From Competibacteraceae bacterium UBA6584 (GTDB taxonomy: Bacteria; Pseudomonadota; Gammaproteobacteria; Competibacterales; Competibacteraceae): DNA of 12,474 nucleotides. Location of the stretch: NCBI GenBank assembly GCA_002433805.1, contig DJIW01000021.1:1-12474 (forward strand), written 5' to 3'. This document shows positions 1-6,041 of this stretch, piece by piece (the first letter of the stretch is position 1; each line of letters begins with the position of its first letter). The position numbers and the translations under genes are program-made. The notes beneath the pieces were generated by a model. The model did not search any database. It had not been told where the DNA came from and was given only the letters and a program-made list of their open reading frames with translations.

Positions 1-281
1 TCATCGCCGCTCCCTTGATTGCGGTTTCCGCGCCGGTTTTTCCAACCGTCCCCGCCCCCCGAACGCTCGCCGCTTTGCGAACGATAACGCCCCCGACCCT
101 CATCTGAATCGTCGCGGTCTCTACGCGGGGCGCGATCGAGCACATCGCCCACGGGCGTGTCCCTCAACACCTCCTTCATAATTCTGAACGGGAGGTCATC
201 GTCGATTCCTCGAGCTGACACTGTCGCTGGCGCCATGACGATCAGAGTCGCTGTCAACAGCATTACGATTGTTTGGTTCAT
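1..281 (-). CDS. small secreted hypothetical protein, partial (C-terminus beyond left edge)
   Basis: This minus-strand reading frame starts with ATG at 281-279 and stays open to the window edge (93 codons seen). Residues 1-23 form a good signal peptide: short polar start, hydrophobic core (IVMLLTATLIVMAPA) and a VSA cleavage site, so the product should be exported. The mature part begins acidic (RGIDDDLPFR) and from about residue 52 becomes low-complexity and hydrophilic, rich in Arg, Asp, Gly, Ser and Asn, probably disordered. A strong Shine-Dalgarno AGGGAG (289-294) sits 7 nt before the ATG, which supports a real gene and this start. No family is recognised. It is transcribed away from suhB. 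The open frame could be partly a GC-rich accident, but signal peptide plus ribosome site together make that unlikely. Confidence 0.6.
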   Translation of the reverse strand, partial: MNQTIVMLLTATLIVMAPATVSARGIDDDLPFRIMKEVLRDTPVGDVLDRAPRRDRDDSDEGRGRYRSQSGERSGGGDGWKNRRGNRNQGSGD

Positions 282-295
282 CAGCTTGCTCCCTA

Positions 296-316
296 AACAT
301 ACGGCCAACATACGGC
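296..316. repeat. two tandem 11-bp repeats upstream of the secreted-protein gene
   Basis: AACATACGGCC at 296-306 is followed directly by AACATACGGC at 307-316. The period of 11 bp is about one helical turn, so both copies face the same side of the DNA. It lies 15-35 bp upstream of the leftward start codon, just behind its ribosome site, where an operator or leader element could act. Function is inference only. Confidence 0.4.
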
Positions 317-675
317 TGTGCCGAATCAATGTGCGTCAAGCTCTAATCCAGCATCAAGCTTTGTAAATTCAGTAGGTTTTAGCACTGAAAACTTAAAATG
401 GCAAAATCGATAATCCCTCGGTCATAACCAGTATCGACCGCATCATTCCAAGCGAACAGCATCGATGAAATCAAATATCGTTTAATTATTTCCGTCAGCC
501 AAACATAGCAGCAAAATCGGATGAGTTGGAGCTTTGCGGCTCGACCGGACTGCCCGTCCTCGGTTGGTGATGTCACGGGCGAGCAAACCTGAAGGCCACG
601 CCGGCGCTGAGGGCAATCCGGATCGAGCGGAGCCGCCAACCGCCCGACCGGTTCGCGCGCGAGCGGAGCTCAGTC

Positions 676-684
676 TGCTATCAT
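676..684 (+). promoter_or_regulatory. putative extended -10 promoter of suhB
   Basis: TGCTATCAT matches the extended -10 pattern TGn-TATCAT (consensus TGn-TATAAT). No good -35 box lies 17 bp upstream, which extended -10 promoters can tolerate. Transcription would start near 691, leaving a leader of about 46 nt before the ATG at 737. The element covers the alternative ATG at 683, which argues against that upstream start. Confidence 0.35.
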
Positions 685-736
685 GACGCGCTCGCGCCGG
701 ATACCCTGGCTCTCGTTTCAAGCGATCCGAACCACC

Positions 737-1537
737 ATGAATCCCGTTCTGCACATCGCCCAACGCGCCGCGCTCAGCGCCGGCCGTATTTTGCTCCGCC
801 ATTTCGACCATCTCGAACGGCTCAACGTCACCACCAAGCAACGTAGCGATTTTGTCAGCGAAGCGGATGTGCAGGCCGAGCGAGACATCATCCAAACGCT
901 GCGCAAGACCTACCCCAACCACGGCATTCTGGCCGAGGAAAGCGGCGAACAACCGGGGCAAGACGACTATCAGTGGGTGATCGACCCTCTGGATGGCACC
1001 ACGAATTTCTTGCACGGCATCCCGCATTTCGCCATTTCCATCGCCTTCCGCCATAAGAATCGCTTGGAAGCGGCGCTGGTTTTCGATCCGATCCGGCAAG
1101 AAATGTTTACCGCCTCGCGCGGAGCCAGCGCGCAGTTAAACGACCGCCGCATCCGAGTCAGCGTCATCAACGCCTTGGAAAACGCGCTGCTGGGCACCGG
1201 CTTTCCCTTCCGCTATCCCCGCCACCAACAGGCTTATCTCAATGCCTTCAGCGCTTTGTTCGGCAAATGCGTGGAAATCCGCCGCGCCGGTGCGGCGTCG
1301 CTGGATTTGGCTTACGTCGCGGCGGGCCGGCTGGATGCGTTTTGGGAAATCGGTTTAAAGGCATGGGATGTTGCGGGCGGCGCGCTTCTGGTGCAGGAGG
1401 CGGGCGGTTTGGTCAGCGATTTCGGCGGCGGCAACGACTTTATCCAAACCGGCAATATCGTGGCCGGCAACCCCAAAGTCTTCAAGGCCCTGATTCAGGA
1501 GATACAGCCGCATCTCACGCCCGAATTGGCCCGCTAG
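737..1537 (+). CDS. suhB: inositol-1-monophosphatase family protein SuhB
   Basis: Mg-dependent phosphatase of the inositol monophosphatase superfamily, hydrolysing myo-inositol-1-phosphate and related substrates. In E. coli SuhB also joins the Nus complex in rRNA antitermination. The 266-residue product matches the usual length (E. coli 267). Metal and catalytic motifs are intact: EES at 67-69, WVIDPLDGTTNF at 80-91 with Asp83 and Asp86, and WDVAGG at 210-215 with Asp211. The C-terminal half reads as typical SuhB (RRAGAASLDLAYVAAGRLD, then TGNIVAGNP). The start at 737 (MNPVLHIAQRAAL) aligns with the E. coli N-terminus; an in-frame ATG at 683 adds 18 atypical residues and lies in the likely promoter. 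The Shine-Dalgarno is weak. It appears monocistronic, with a terminator-like hairpin behind it. Confidence 0.95.
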   Translation: MNPVLHIAQRAALSAGRILLRHFDHLERLNVTTKQRSDFVSEADVQAERDIIQTLRKTYPNHGILAEESGEQPGQDDYQWVIDPLDGTTNFLHGIPHFAISIAFRHKNRLEAALVFDPIRQEMFTASRGASAQLNDRRIRVSVINALENALLGTGFPFRYPRHQQAYLNAFSALFGKCVEIRRAGAASLDLAYVAAGRLDAFWEIGLKAWDVAGGALLVQEAGGLVSDFGGGNDFIQTGNIVAGNPKVFKALIQEIQPHLTPELAR

Positions 1538-1612
1538 CGATGGGGCTTTCCAGCCGCCGAGCGCGCCGTCTCCCGACCTTTCCACGGCGTGCGGGATCGT
1601 TGGCGTCGGCTC

Positions 1613-1653
1613 AAACGATGGCCGCCTGGCAAGCGGCGATCCATCGGTTTTTC
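1613..1653 (+). terminator. putative rho-independent terminator after suhB
   Basis: CGATGG (1616-1621) pairs with CCATCG (1641-1646). Inside, CCGC (1622-1625) pairs with GCGG (1633-1636) around a 7 nt loop, with CGAT bulged on the 3' side. Upstream AAA can pair with the TTT after a single bulged G. The stem is followed by GTTTTTCC. It lies about 75 nt past the suhB stop and before the kinase gene, so it probably separates the two units. The bulge lowers certainty. Confidence 0.45.
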
Positions 1654-1742
1654 CGGCCCACGGAATAAGCTTGACGGTGAAACGTTCTCTGCATGTGGCG
1701 TTTTGAACTTCGGACGGATCAGTACTGGTTTTCGGAAACGTG

Positions 1743-3098
1743 ATGACGGAAGCCGCTTTCAAGCGTTATAACCTGCTGCGCTCGTTCTCGATCTTGAGTC
1801 TGGTATCCATCTTGGCGATCAGCGCGATTTCGGCGGCCTTGCTGGCGCGGTTCCTGCGAGACAATCTGTTGCAGCGGGACGCCGTGGTGACGATGGAATT
1901 CGTGCAAAGCATCGCGCAGTCGCAAAACACCAGCATTTATTTCAACGAAGCGGATTACGCCAAGGGCAAGGGCCCGCTGATGGACTTCTTCACCCGCATC
2001 GCCCACATGCCGGATGTGGTGCGCGCCAACGTCTATTCGCGGCAGCGGACCATCCTGTGGTCGAACGAAGAACATCTGATCGGCCAACGCTTCACCGACG
2101 ACAACCCGGAACTGGATCGCGCCCTCGCCGGCGAGCTGGCGCTGGAAACCGGACAGGTCGATCGTTCGGCCAAGGCCGAGCACGTTTTATTCGCCCCGGA
2201 AGTCGATCAATTCGTGGAAAACTACATTCCTATCCGCGACCCTCGCGGCGGCTCCGTGGTCGGCGTGGTGGAAATCTACAAACTGCCGCGAGTGTTGATG
2301 CAAACCATCGCCAAGGGCACCCGCTTGGTCTGGCTCAATGCGTTGGTCGGCGGGCTGGTTATTTACGGGGCGCTGTTCTGGATCGTGCGGCGCGCCAGCC
2401 GGACCATCCAGCGCCAGCAGCGCGCCTTGGTGGACGCGGAAAAATGGGCGGCCATCGGCGAACTGGCGGCGGCGGTCACGCACAGCCTGCGCAACCCGCT
2501 GGCCGCGATCCGCTCCTCCGCCGAGCTGGCCCACGAGGAAGATCATCCGGCGGTCGGCGAGTACATGCGCGATATCATGAGCCACGTGGATGGCTTGGAA
2601 AAATGGGCGCGCGAATTGTTGATCTATTGCTATCAACCTGACGACGCCCAAACCGCCGCCCCGGTCGCCGCCATGGTGCGCACCGCGCTGGACGGATTCG
2701 CCCGGCGCGCCCAAAGCCAACAGGTGAAAATCGATCTGGCGCTCGCCGAACCCATCCCGACCGTGCGGGGCGATCCCCAGGCGCTGGCGCAAGTGCTCAA
2801 CAGTTTGATCGCCAACGCGCTGGAGGCGATGCCTCACGGCGGTCGATTGCGGATCAGCGGCGAACGGCGGGGCAACCGCTTCACGCTTCACCTCAACGAT
2901 ACCGGGGCCGGCATCCCCGCCGACCGGCTAGCCGAGGCATTCAAGCCGCTGGTCAGCCATAAACCCCACGGCCTGGGCGTGGGGCTGGCCTTGGCGCGAC
3001 GCATCGCGCAACGCTACGGCGGGCAACTGGATTTACACAGCGAACCGGGCAAAGGCACCACCGCCTCGCTGCAATTACCGATCATCCCGCCGCGCTGA
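1743..3098 (+). CDS. membrane sensor histidine kinase, NtrB-like output
   Basis: Sensor of a two-component system, predicted in the inner membrane (451 residues). A first membrane segment spans about 16-38 and a second about 197-216. The roughly 155 residues between them should be periplasmic and read like a single-Cache/PAS-type sensor (RANVYSRQRTILWSNEEHLIG, then ENYIPI and GVVGVVEIYK-like strands). No HAMP domain is obvious; a short linker leads to the HisKA domain with phospho-acceptor His247 in VTHSLRNPLAAIRSSAEL. The ATPase domain has an N-box (Asn358), a G1 box (DTGAGIP, 386-392) and a G2 box (GLGVGLALARRI from 410). The next gene, 40 bp on, is its NtrC-type partner. A GTG at 1740 precedes the chosen ATG directly; either may start. 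The ligand is unknown. Confidence 0.9.
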   Translation: MTEAAFKRYNLLRSFSILSLVSILAISAISAALLARFLRDNLLQRDAVVTMEFVQSIAQSQNTSIYFNEADYAKGKGPLMDFFTRIAHMPDVVRANVYSRQRTILWSNEEHLIGQRFTDDNPELDRALAGELALETGQVDRSAKAEHVLFAPEVDQFVENYIPIRDPRGGSVVGVVEIYKLPRVLMQTIAKGTRLVWLNALVGGLVIYGALFWIVRRASRTIQRQQRALVDAEKWAAIGELAAAVTHSLRNPLAAIRSSAELAHEEDHPAVGEYMRDIMSHVDGLEKWARELLIYCYQPDDAQTAAPVAAMVRTALDGFARRAQSQQVKIDLALAEPIPTVRGDPQALAQVLNSLIANALEAMPHGGRLRISGERRGNRFTLHLNDTGAGIPADRLAEAFKPLVSHKPHGLGVGLALARRIAQRYGGQLDLHSEPGKGTTASLQLPIIPPR

Positions 3099-3138
3099 GC
3101 GTTTCGAACTTATTGATCACCGCTGGACCGCCACCGCC

Positions 3139-4572
3139 ATGTCCAAGGCCGTTTTGATCATCGACGATGAGGCGACCCTCGCCAAAAACATCAAGCTGTA
3201 TCTCGCCCGCCACGGTTATGAAGCGCAAACCGCCGCCAGCGGCGAGGACGGCCTCGCCCAACTCGATGACTTCAAGCCCGACCTGGTGTTGCTGGATTAT
3301 CAAATGTCGGGTTTGAGTGGACTGGATGTCCTGCGGCGGATTCGCGCGGACGCGCCGCACATCAAAGTGATTATGCTGACCGGCCACGGCGGCGTGGATG
3401 TGGCGGTCGAGGCGATGAAGGCCGGCGCTTTCGACTATCTGAGCAAACCGGTCGTGCTCGGGGAACTCAAATTGCTGCTGGATAAGGCGTTGGGTCAAGA
3501 GCGGCTGGAAAGCGCGCTCCATTACTATCAAGGCCGGCAGGCCGAAAAAAGCGGTCTGGGCAAGCTGCTCGGCGAATCGCCGCCGATGCTGGCGCTCAAG
3601 CGCAAAATCCGCCAGTTCATCGATGCGGAGCAGCGCCTGGTGGACGGCGAACCCCCCGCCGTGCTGATCACCGGCGAAACCGGGACCGGCAAGGAACTGG
3701 CGGCGCGCGCCTTTCACTTCGACGGACCGCGCCGGCAGAAGCCGTTCATCGAACTCAATTGCGCCGCCATTCCGGCGCAATTGCTCGAAACCGAGTTGTT
3801 CGGCTTCGAGCGCGGCGCGTTCACCGACGCCAAGGAGCGCAAGCTGGGTCTGGTGGAAATGGCCAACGGCGGCACGCTGTTTCTCGATGAAATCGGCGAG
3901 ATGGAACTGGCGCTGCAAGTGAAGCTGCTCAAGCTGTTGGAAGATAAGACGGTGCGGCGCTTGGGCAGCCTGCGCGATCAAAAAGTCGACCTGCGCATCA
4001 TCGCCGCCACTAACCAAGCGCTGGAAGAACGGGTCCGCCAAGGATTGTTCCGTTCCGATTTGTTTTTCCGGCTGCGCATCATCCACATCGCCTTGCCGCC
4101 GCTGCGCGAACGATCGGACGATATCTTGCTGCTGGCTCAGACTTTTCTCGACCGGCACGGCAAGCGTTACGGCAAAGAGGGCTTGCGCTTCAGCCCGGCG
4201 GCGGAACACGCGCTGCGCCATTACAGTTGGCCGGGCAATGTGCGGGAATTGCGCAACGGCATCGAACACGCGGTGCTGCTGGCGGAAGATGTGCTGATCG
4301 AACCACAGCATCTGACCTTGTGCCCGGCTTTAACCCCCGCTCCCTCTCAGGCGTCCGATCCACTTCTACCTTCCCAGAACTTTCCGAGTGAAGGCGTCGA
4401 CTTGGAACGGCTGGAGCAAGATTTGATCGTGCAAGCGCTGCAACGCGCGAGCTGGAACGTCAGCCGCGCCGCCAAGTTGCTGAATTTATCCCGCGATACC
4501 TTGCGCTATCGGATGGAAAAATACCGCCTTCACGCGCCTTCTCAAGAGGACTCGCGACCGGCTGGCGAATAA
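3139..4572 (+). CDS. NtrC-family sigma54-dependent response regulator
   Basis: Bacterial enhancer-binding protein that uses ATP to open sigma54 RNA polymerase promoters after phosphorylation by its partner kinase, encoded just upstream. Of 477 residues, about 3-118 form the receiver, with acidic Asp9/Asp10, phospho-acceptor Asp53 (LLDYQM), Thr81 and Lys103 (LSKP). The AAA+ domain spans about 143-385, with Walker A GETGTGKE (179-186), the sigma54-contact loop as GAFTDA (226-231) instead of GAFTGA, Walker B GGTLFLDE (244-251) and the WPGNVREL motif (364-371). A proline/serine linker (about 396-420) leads to a Fis-type helix-turn-helix at about 425-463 (NVSRAAKLLNLSRDTLRYRM). Only a weak ribosome site is seen, so coupling to the kinase gene is plausible. 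Its likely target is the sigma54 promoter 240 bp past its own stop. Confidence 0.93.
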   Translation: MSKAVLIIDDEATLAKNIKLYLARHGYEAQTAASGEDGLAQLDDFKPDLVLLDYQMSGLSGLDVLRRIRADAPHIKVIMLTGHGGVDVAVEAMKAGAFDYLSKPVVLGELKLLLDKALGQERLESALHYYQGRQAEKSGLGKLLGESPPMLALKRKIRQFIDAEQRLVDGEPPAVLITGETGTGKELAARAFHFDGPRRQKPFIELNCAAIPAQLLETELFGFERGAFTDAKERKLGLVEMANGGTLFLDEIGEMELALQVKLLKLLEDKTVRRLGSLRDQKVDLRIIAATNQALEERVRQGLFRSDLFFRLRIIHIALPPLRERSDDILLLAQTFLDRHGKRYGKEGLRFSPAAEHALRHYSWPGNVRELRNGIEHAVLLAEDVLIEPQHLTLCPALTPAPSQASDPLLPSQNFPSEGVDLERLEQDLIVQALQRASWNVSRAAKLLNLSRDTLRYRMEKYRLHAPSQEDSRPAGE

Positions 4573-4598
4573 GGCGCTGGTTCCGACGCTCCAGCGCC
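4573..4598 (+). terminator. hairpin directly after the response-regulator stop codon
   Basis: GGCGCTGG (4573-4580) and CCAGCGCC (4591-4598) form a perfect 8 bp stem with a 10 nt loop, starting at the base after the TAA. Only GCTTTCC follows, a poor T-tract, so it may be a weak intrinsic terminator or an mRNA 3'-end stabiliser. Its 3' arm also belongs to the first direct repeat. Confidence 0.45.
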
Positions 4599-4682
4599 GC
4601 TTTCCACTCACCGGCCGCCTGAACAGAGGCGATGGCACGGGCGCGCGTTTCCGACCCTCCAGCGCCACTTTCCGTTCACCGA
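4581..4682. repeat. pair of 34-bp imperfect direct repeats
   Basis: Copy 1 is 4581-4614 and copy 2 is 4649-4682, 68 bp apart, identical at 29 of 34 positions. The shared core is TTCCGAC(G/C)CTCCAGCGCC followed by (G/A)CTTTCC and TCACCG. Copy 1 overlaps a perfect hairpin; the matching left arm at copy 2 is degraded (GGCGCGCG). They lie roughly 155-255 bp upstream of the predicted transcription start, a distance at which NtrC-type enhancers work. The core also recalls dispersed GTTCC-CGCTCCAGCG hairpin repeats found in some gammaproteobacteria, so a decayed interspersed element is the alternative. Confidence 0.6.
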
Positions 4683-4691
4683 CAACCGGCG

Positions 4692-4704
4692 GGGCGAATC
4701 GCCC
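4692..4704. promoter_or_regulatory. 13-bp palindrome, candidate activator-binding site
   Basis: GGGCGA-A-TCGCCC is a perfect inverted repeat with 6 bp arms around one base. Its centre is about 140 bp upstream of the predicted start from the sigma54 element, in the normal range for a dimeric enhancer-binding protein with a Fis-type helix-turn-helix. GC-rich palindromes arise easily in such DNA, so this is only a candidate. Confidence 0.3.
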
Positions 4705-4766
4705 AATCCGTGGGTCAAATCCCCCACCCATCTGCGTCGACTTGCAAATCCTTTGTCGATCACCTG

Positions 4767-4805
4767 AATAAATTTTATTTAATATCATATAGCTATATAA
4801 AAAAA
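4767..4805. promoter_or_regulatory. AT island, possible IHF/bending site
   Basis: Only three of 39 bases are G or C, in strong contrast to flanking DNA, with T-rich then A-rich runs (TTTTATTTAATATCATATAG, then seven As or so). It sits directly upstream of the -24/-12 element and downstream of the repeats, where IHF or intrinsic curvature commonly loops an enhancer-bound activator to sigma54 polymerase. Near-matches to the IHF core WATCAA-N4-TTR (around 4759-4771 and 4783-4796) are imperfect. A sigma70 promoter in this island cannot be excluded. Confidence 0.4.
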
Positions 4806-4810
4806 CCAAG

Positions 4811-4827
4811 TTGGCATCCGCCTTGCC
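4811..4827 (+). promoter_or_regulatory. sigma54 (RpoN) -24/-12 promoter
   Basis: TTGGCATCCGCCTTGCC fits TTGGCAC-N5-TTGCW closely. The invariant GG (4813-4814) and GC (4825-4826) are separated by exactly 10 bases, and TGGCA and TTGC are intact. Transcription should start near 4838, giving a leader of about 49 nt to the ATG at 4887. An NtrC-family activator gene ends 240 bp upstream, which makes a chance match much less likely. Confidence 0.7.
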
Positions 4828-4886
4828 ATGGCTTGCTCGACATCCTTTCTGACACCGTCATAACCCACTGCGAGTCGAGCGACGCC

Positions 4887-6041
4887 ATGTCCATCTCCAG
4901 AACCCAACCGATTTCCTTATTGAACCGGATCAACCGGACGCCGATCGAGAAAGAACCGCTGACGTCCGAACGGCTGGCCGGCGTCAGAATCGCTTACAGC
5001 GCCCGGCGGGTGGCGCAAGACGCGATGGCGACCTTGTTGCGCGGTCCCATCAAGCTGCGCGCCGGCGATCTGGTGTTGGCGCGGGTCGACCGGCTGGGCC
5101 AACACCAGCGCATCGAACTGCCGCACGGGCGGCGGGCGCAACTCTACGAGGGCGACGAAATCATCGTGTGCTACGGCAACCGCTACGCGCCCGATCAATT
5201 TGAAGCCATCGTGCCGGAACGTCTGGAAGAATGCCATCTGGTGGCCGGCGGCGGCATCGCGGCCCGAATGCTGTCCCGGCATAGCGGCATGAAAAGACCC
5301 ACCACCATCACGCCGCTCGGCTTGGTGGGAGACGCGGACGGCCACCGGCTCAATGTCGCTGACTGGGGGCTCGACAAACCGGCCGCGACCGCGCGTCGCC
5401 CCTACACCATTGCGGTGGCCGGCACCGCGATGAATGCCGGCAAAACCACCACGGCGGCGAATCTGATCAAAGGTTTGGTCAAGACGGGGCTCAAGGTGGG
5501 AGCCGCCAAGGTGACCGGCACCGGAGCTGGCGGCGACCGCTGGACGCTGGTGGACGCCGGCGCGCATTCGGTGCTGGATTTCACCGATATCGGCTACGCC
5601 TCGACCTACCGCGTGCCCGCGCCGCAAGTTGAAAACATCATGGCCCAGCTGTGCGGCCACCTTGCGGCGGAAGCGGCTGAGTTCATCGTGCTGGAAGTGG
5701 CCGATGGGCTATTTCAGGACGAAACCGCCCGCTTGCTGACTTCGCCGACCTTCGCGAACTGGGTTGATGGGATTATTTTCGCGGCGGGCGATGCGCTCGG
5801 CGCGCTGGCCGGGGTGGAATGGCTGCGCCGCCGCCATCTGCCGGTGCAGGCGGTCAGCGGTCTGCTGACCGCTTCTCCCCTGGCGATCCGCGAGGCGGCC
5901 GCCACCGGCTTGCCGGTGCTGTCGCAACGGCAGCTGTTGCAAGGCGGATGGCGGCCCGACCAAGCGGCCGGCGGCGGGCGGGCGGAAAATTGGCAAGCGC
6001 TCTGGGACGACGCCTCCTCCGCCGTGATGGGTCTCGGCTGA
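4887..6041 (+). CDS. P-loop NTPase with BioD/DUF1611-like domain, function unknown
   Basis: Predicted cytoplasmic nucleotide-binding protein of 384 residues. The C-terminal domain (from about 172) starts with IAVAGTAMNAGKTT, whose GTxxxxGKT spacing is that of dethiobiotin synthetase/MobB/DUF1611-type P-loops (SIMIBI class) rather than classic GxxxxGKT. It continues with KVTGTGAGGD (208-217), LVDAGAHSVLDFTD (221-234) and VLEVADGLF (268-276), a Walker-B-like strand. The N-terminal part (about 55-160) is beta-rich (AGDLVLARVDRLG, EGDEIIVCYGNRYAPDQF) and I cannot assign it. A MobB or BioD label would be unsafe. Start 4887 is chosen because the in-frame extension to 4632 crosses the sigma54 promoter and repeats. 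It is the first gene of a three-gene unit, its TGA sharing one base with the next ATG, so it probably serves the adjacent exporter or its substrate. Confidence 0.75.
   Translation: MSISRTQPISLLNRINRTPIEKEPLTSERLAGVRIAYSARRVAQDAMATLLRGPIKLRAGDLVLARVDRLGQHQRIELPHGRRAQLYEGDEIIVCYGNRYAPDQFEAIVPERLEECHLVAGGGIAARMLSRHSGMKRPTTITPLGLVGDADGHRLNVADWGLDKPAATARRPYTIAVAGTAMNAGKTTTAANLIKGLVKTGLKVGAAKVTGTGAGGDRWTLVDAGAHSVLDFTDIGYASTYRVPAPQVENIMAQLCGHLAAEAAEFIVLEVADGLFQDETARLLTSPTFANWVDGIIFAAGDALGALAGVEWLRRRHLPVQAVSGLLTASPLAIREAAATGLPVLSQRQLLQGGWRPDQAAGGGRAENWQALWDDASSAVMGLG

Larger units (their letters stand above)
282..736. other. divergent intergenic region
   Basis: This 455 bp stretch between the leftward secreted-protein gene and rightward suhB holds no convincing gene. 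Bases about 361-530 are AT-richer than the surroundings, as expected for promoters. Visible in it are an 11 bp tandem repeat (296-316), a weak dyad TTCAGT-N10-ACTGAA (368-389) and an extended -10 element before suhB (676-684). No confident -35/-10 pair for the leftward gene could be picked; TTGACG on the minus strand has no -10 at proper spacing. Short frames inside are compositional and show no recognisable domain. Confidence 0.6.
4573..4886. other. structured regulatory intergenic region
   Basis: This 314 bp gap between the sigma54 activator gene and its probable target operon carries, in order, a hairpin at the regulator stop, two 34 bp direct repeats, a 13 bp palindrome, further short dyads (GTGGG/CCCAC at 4710-4727; TCGAC/GTCGA at 4737-4759), an AT island, a -24/-12 promoter and a leader of about 49 nt. 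The order upstream sites, AT-rich bend, -24/-12 is the usual architecture of an NtrC-type promoter. Reading frames extending through it from 4632 (plus) or on the minus strand are not credible genes. Confidence 0.6.

Noticed and set aside
157..366. 69-codon plus-strand frame at the left end
   Set aside because: It is antisense to the signal-peptide gene and its upstream region; no ribosome site or domain.
379..639. 86-codon minus-strand frame in the divergent intergenic region
   Set aside because: No ribosome site, no domain, and a composition shift midway; probably promoter DNA.
683..736. Upstream start for suhB
   Set aside because: It adds 18 residues absent from SuhB proteins and overlaps the predicted extended -10 element.
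1541..1668. 42-codon frame after suhB
   Set aside because: Arg/Ala-rich, no ribosome site, and it contains the likely suhB terminator; treated as chance.
1671..1699. TTGACG at 1671-1676 as -35 box for the kinase gene
   Set aside because: At 17 bp spacing the -10 would be TGTGGC, too poor to call a promoter.
3082..4311. 409-codon open frame on the minus strand
   Set aside because: Antisense shadow of the sigma54 activator; Gln/Arg/His-rich and without recognisable motifs.
4632..4886. N-terminal extension of the P-loop NTPase
   Set aside because: The added 85 residues would be encoded by the direct repeat, AT island and sigma54 promoter, and look non-protein-like; a sound ATG lies at 4887.
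5819..6040. N-terminal extension of the ABC exporter
   Set aside because: It lies inside the NTPase gene in another frame; the ATGA overlap start at 6041 gives a normal exporter N-terminus.
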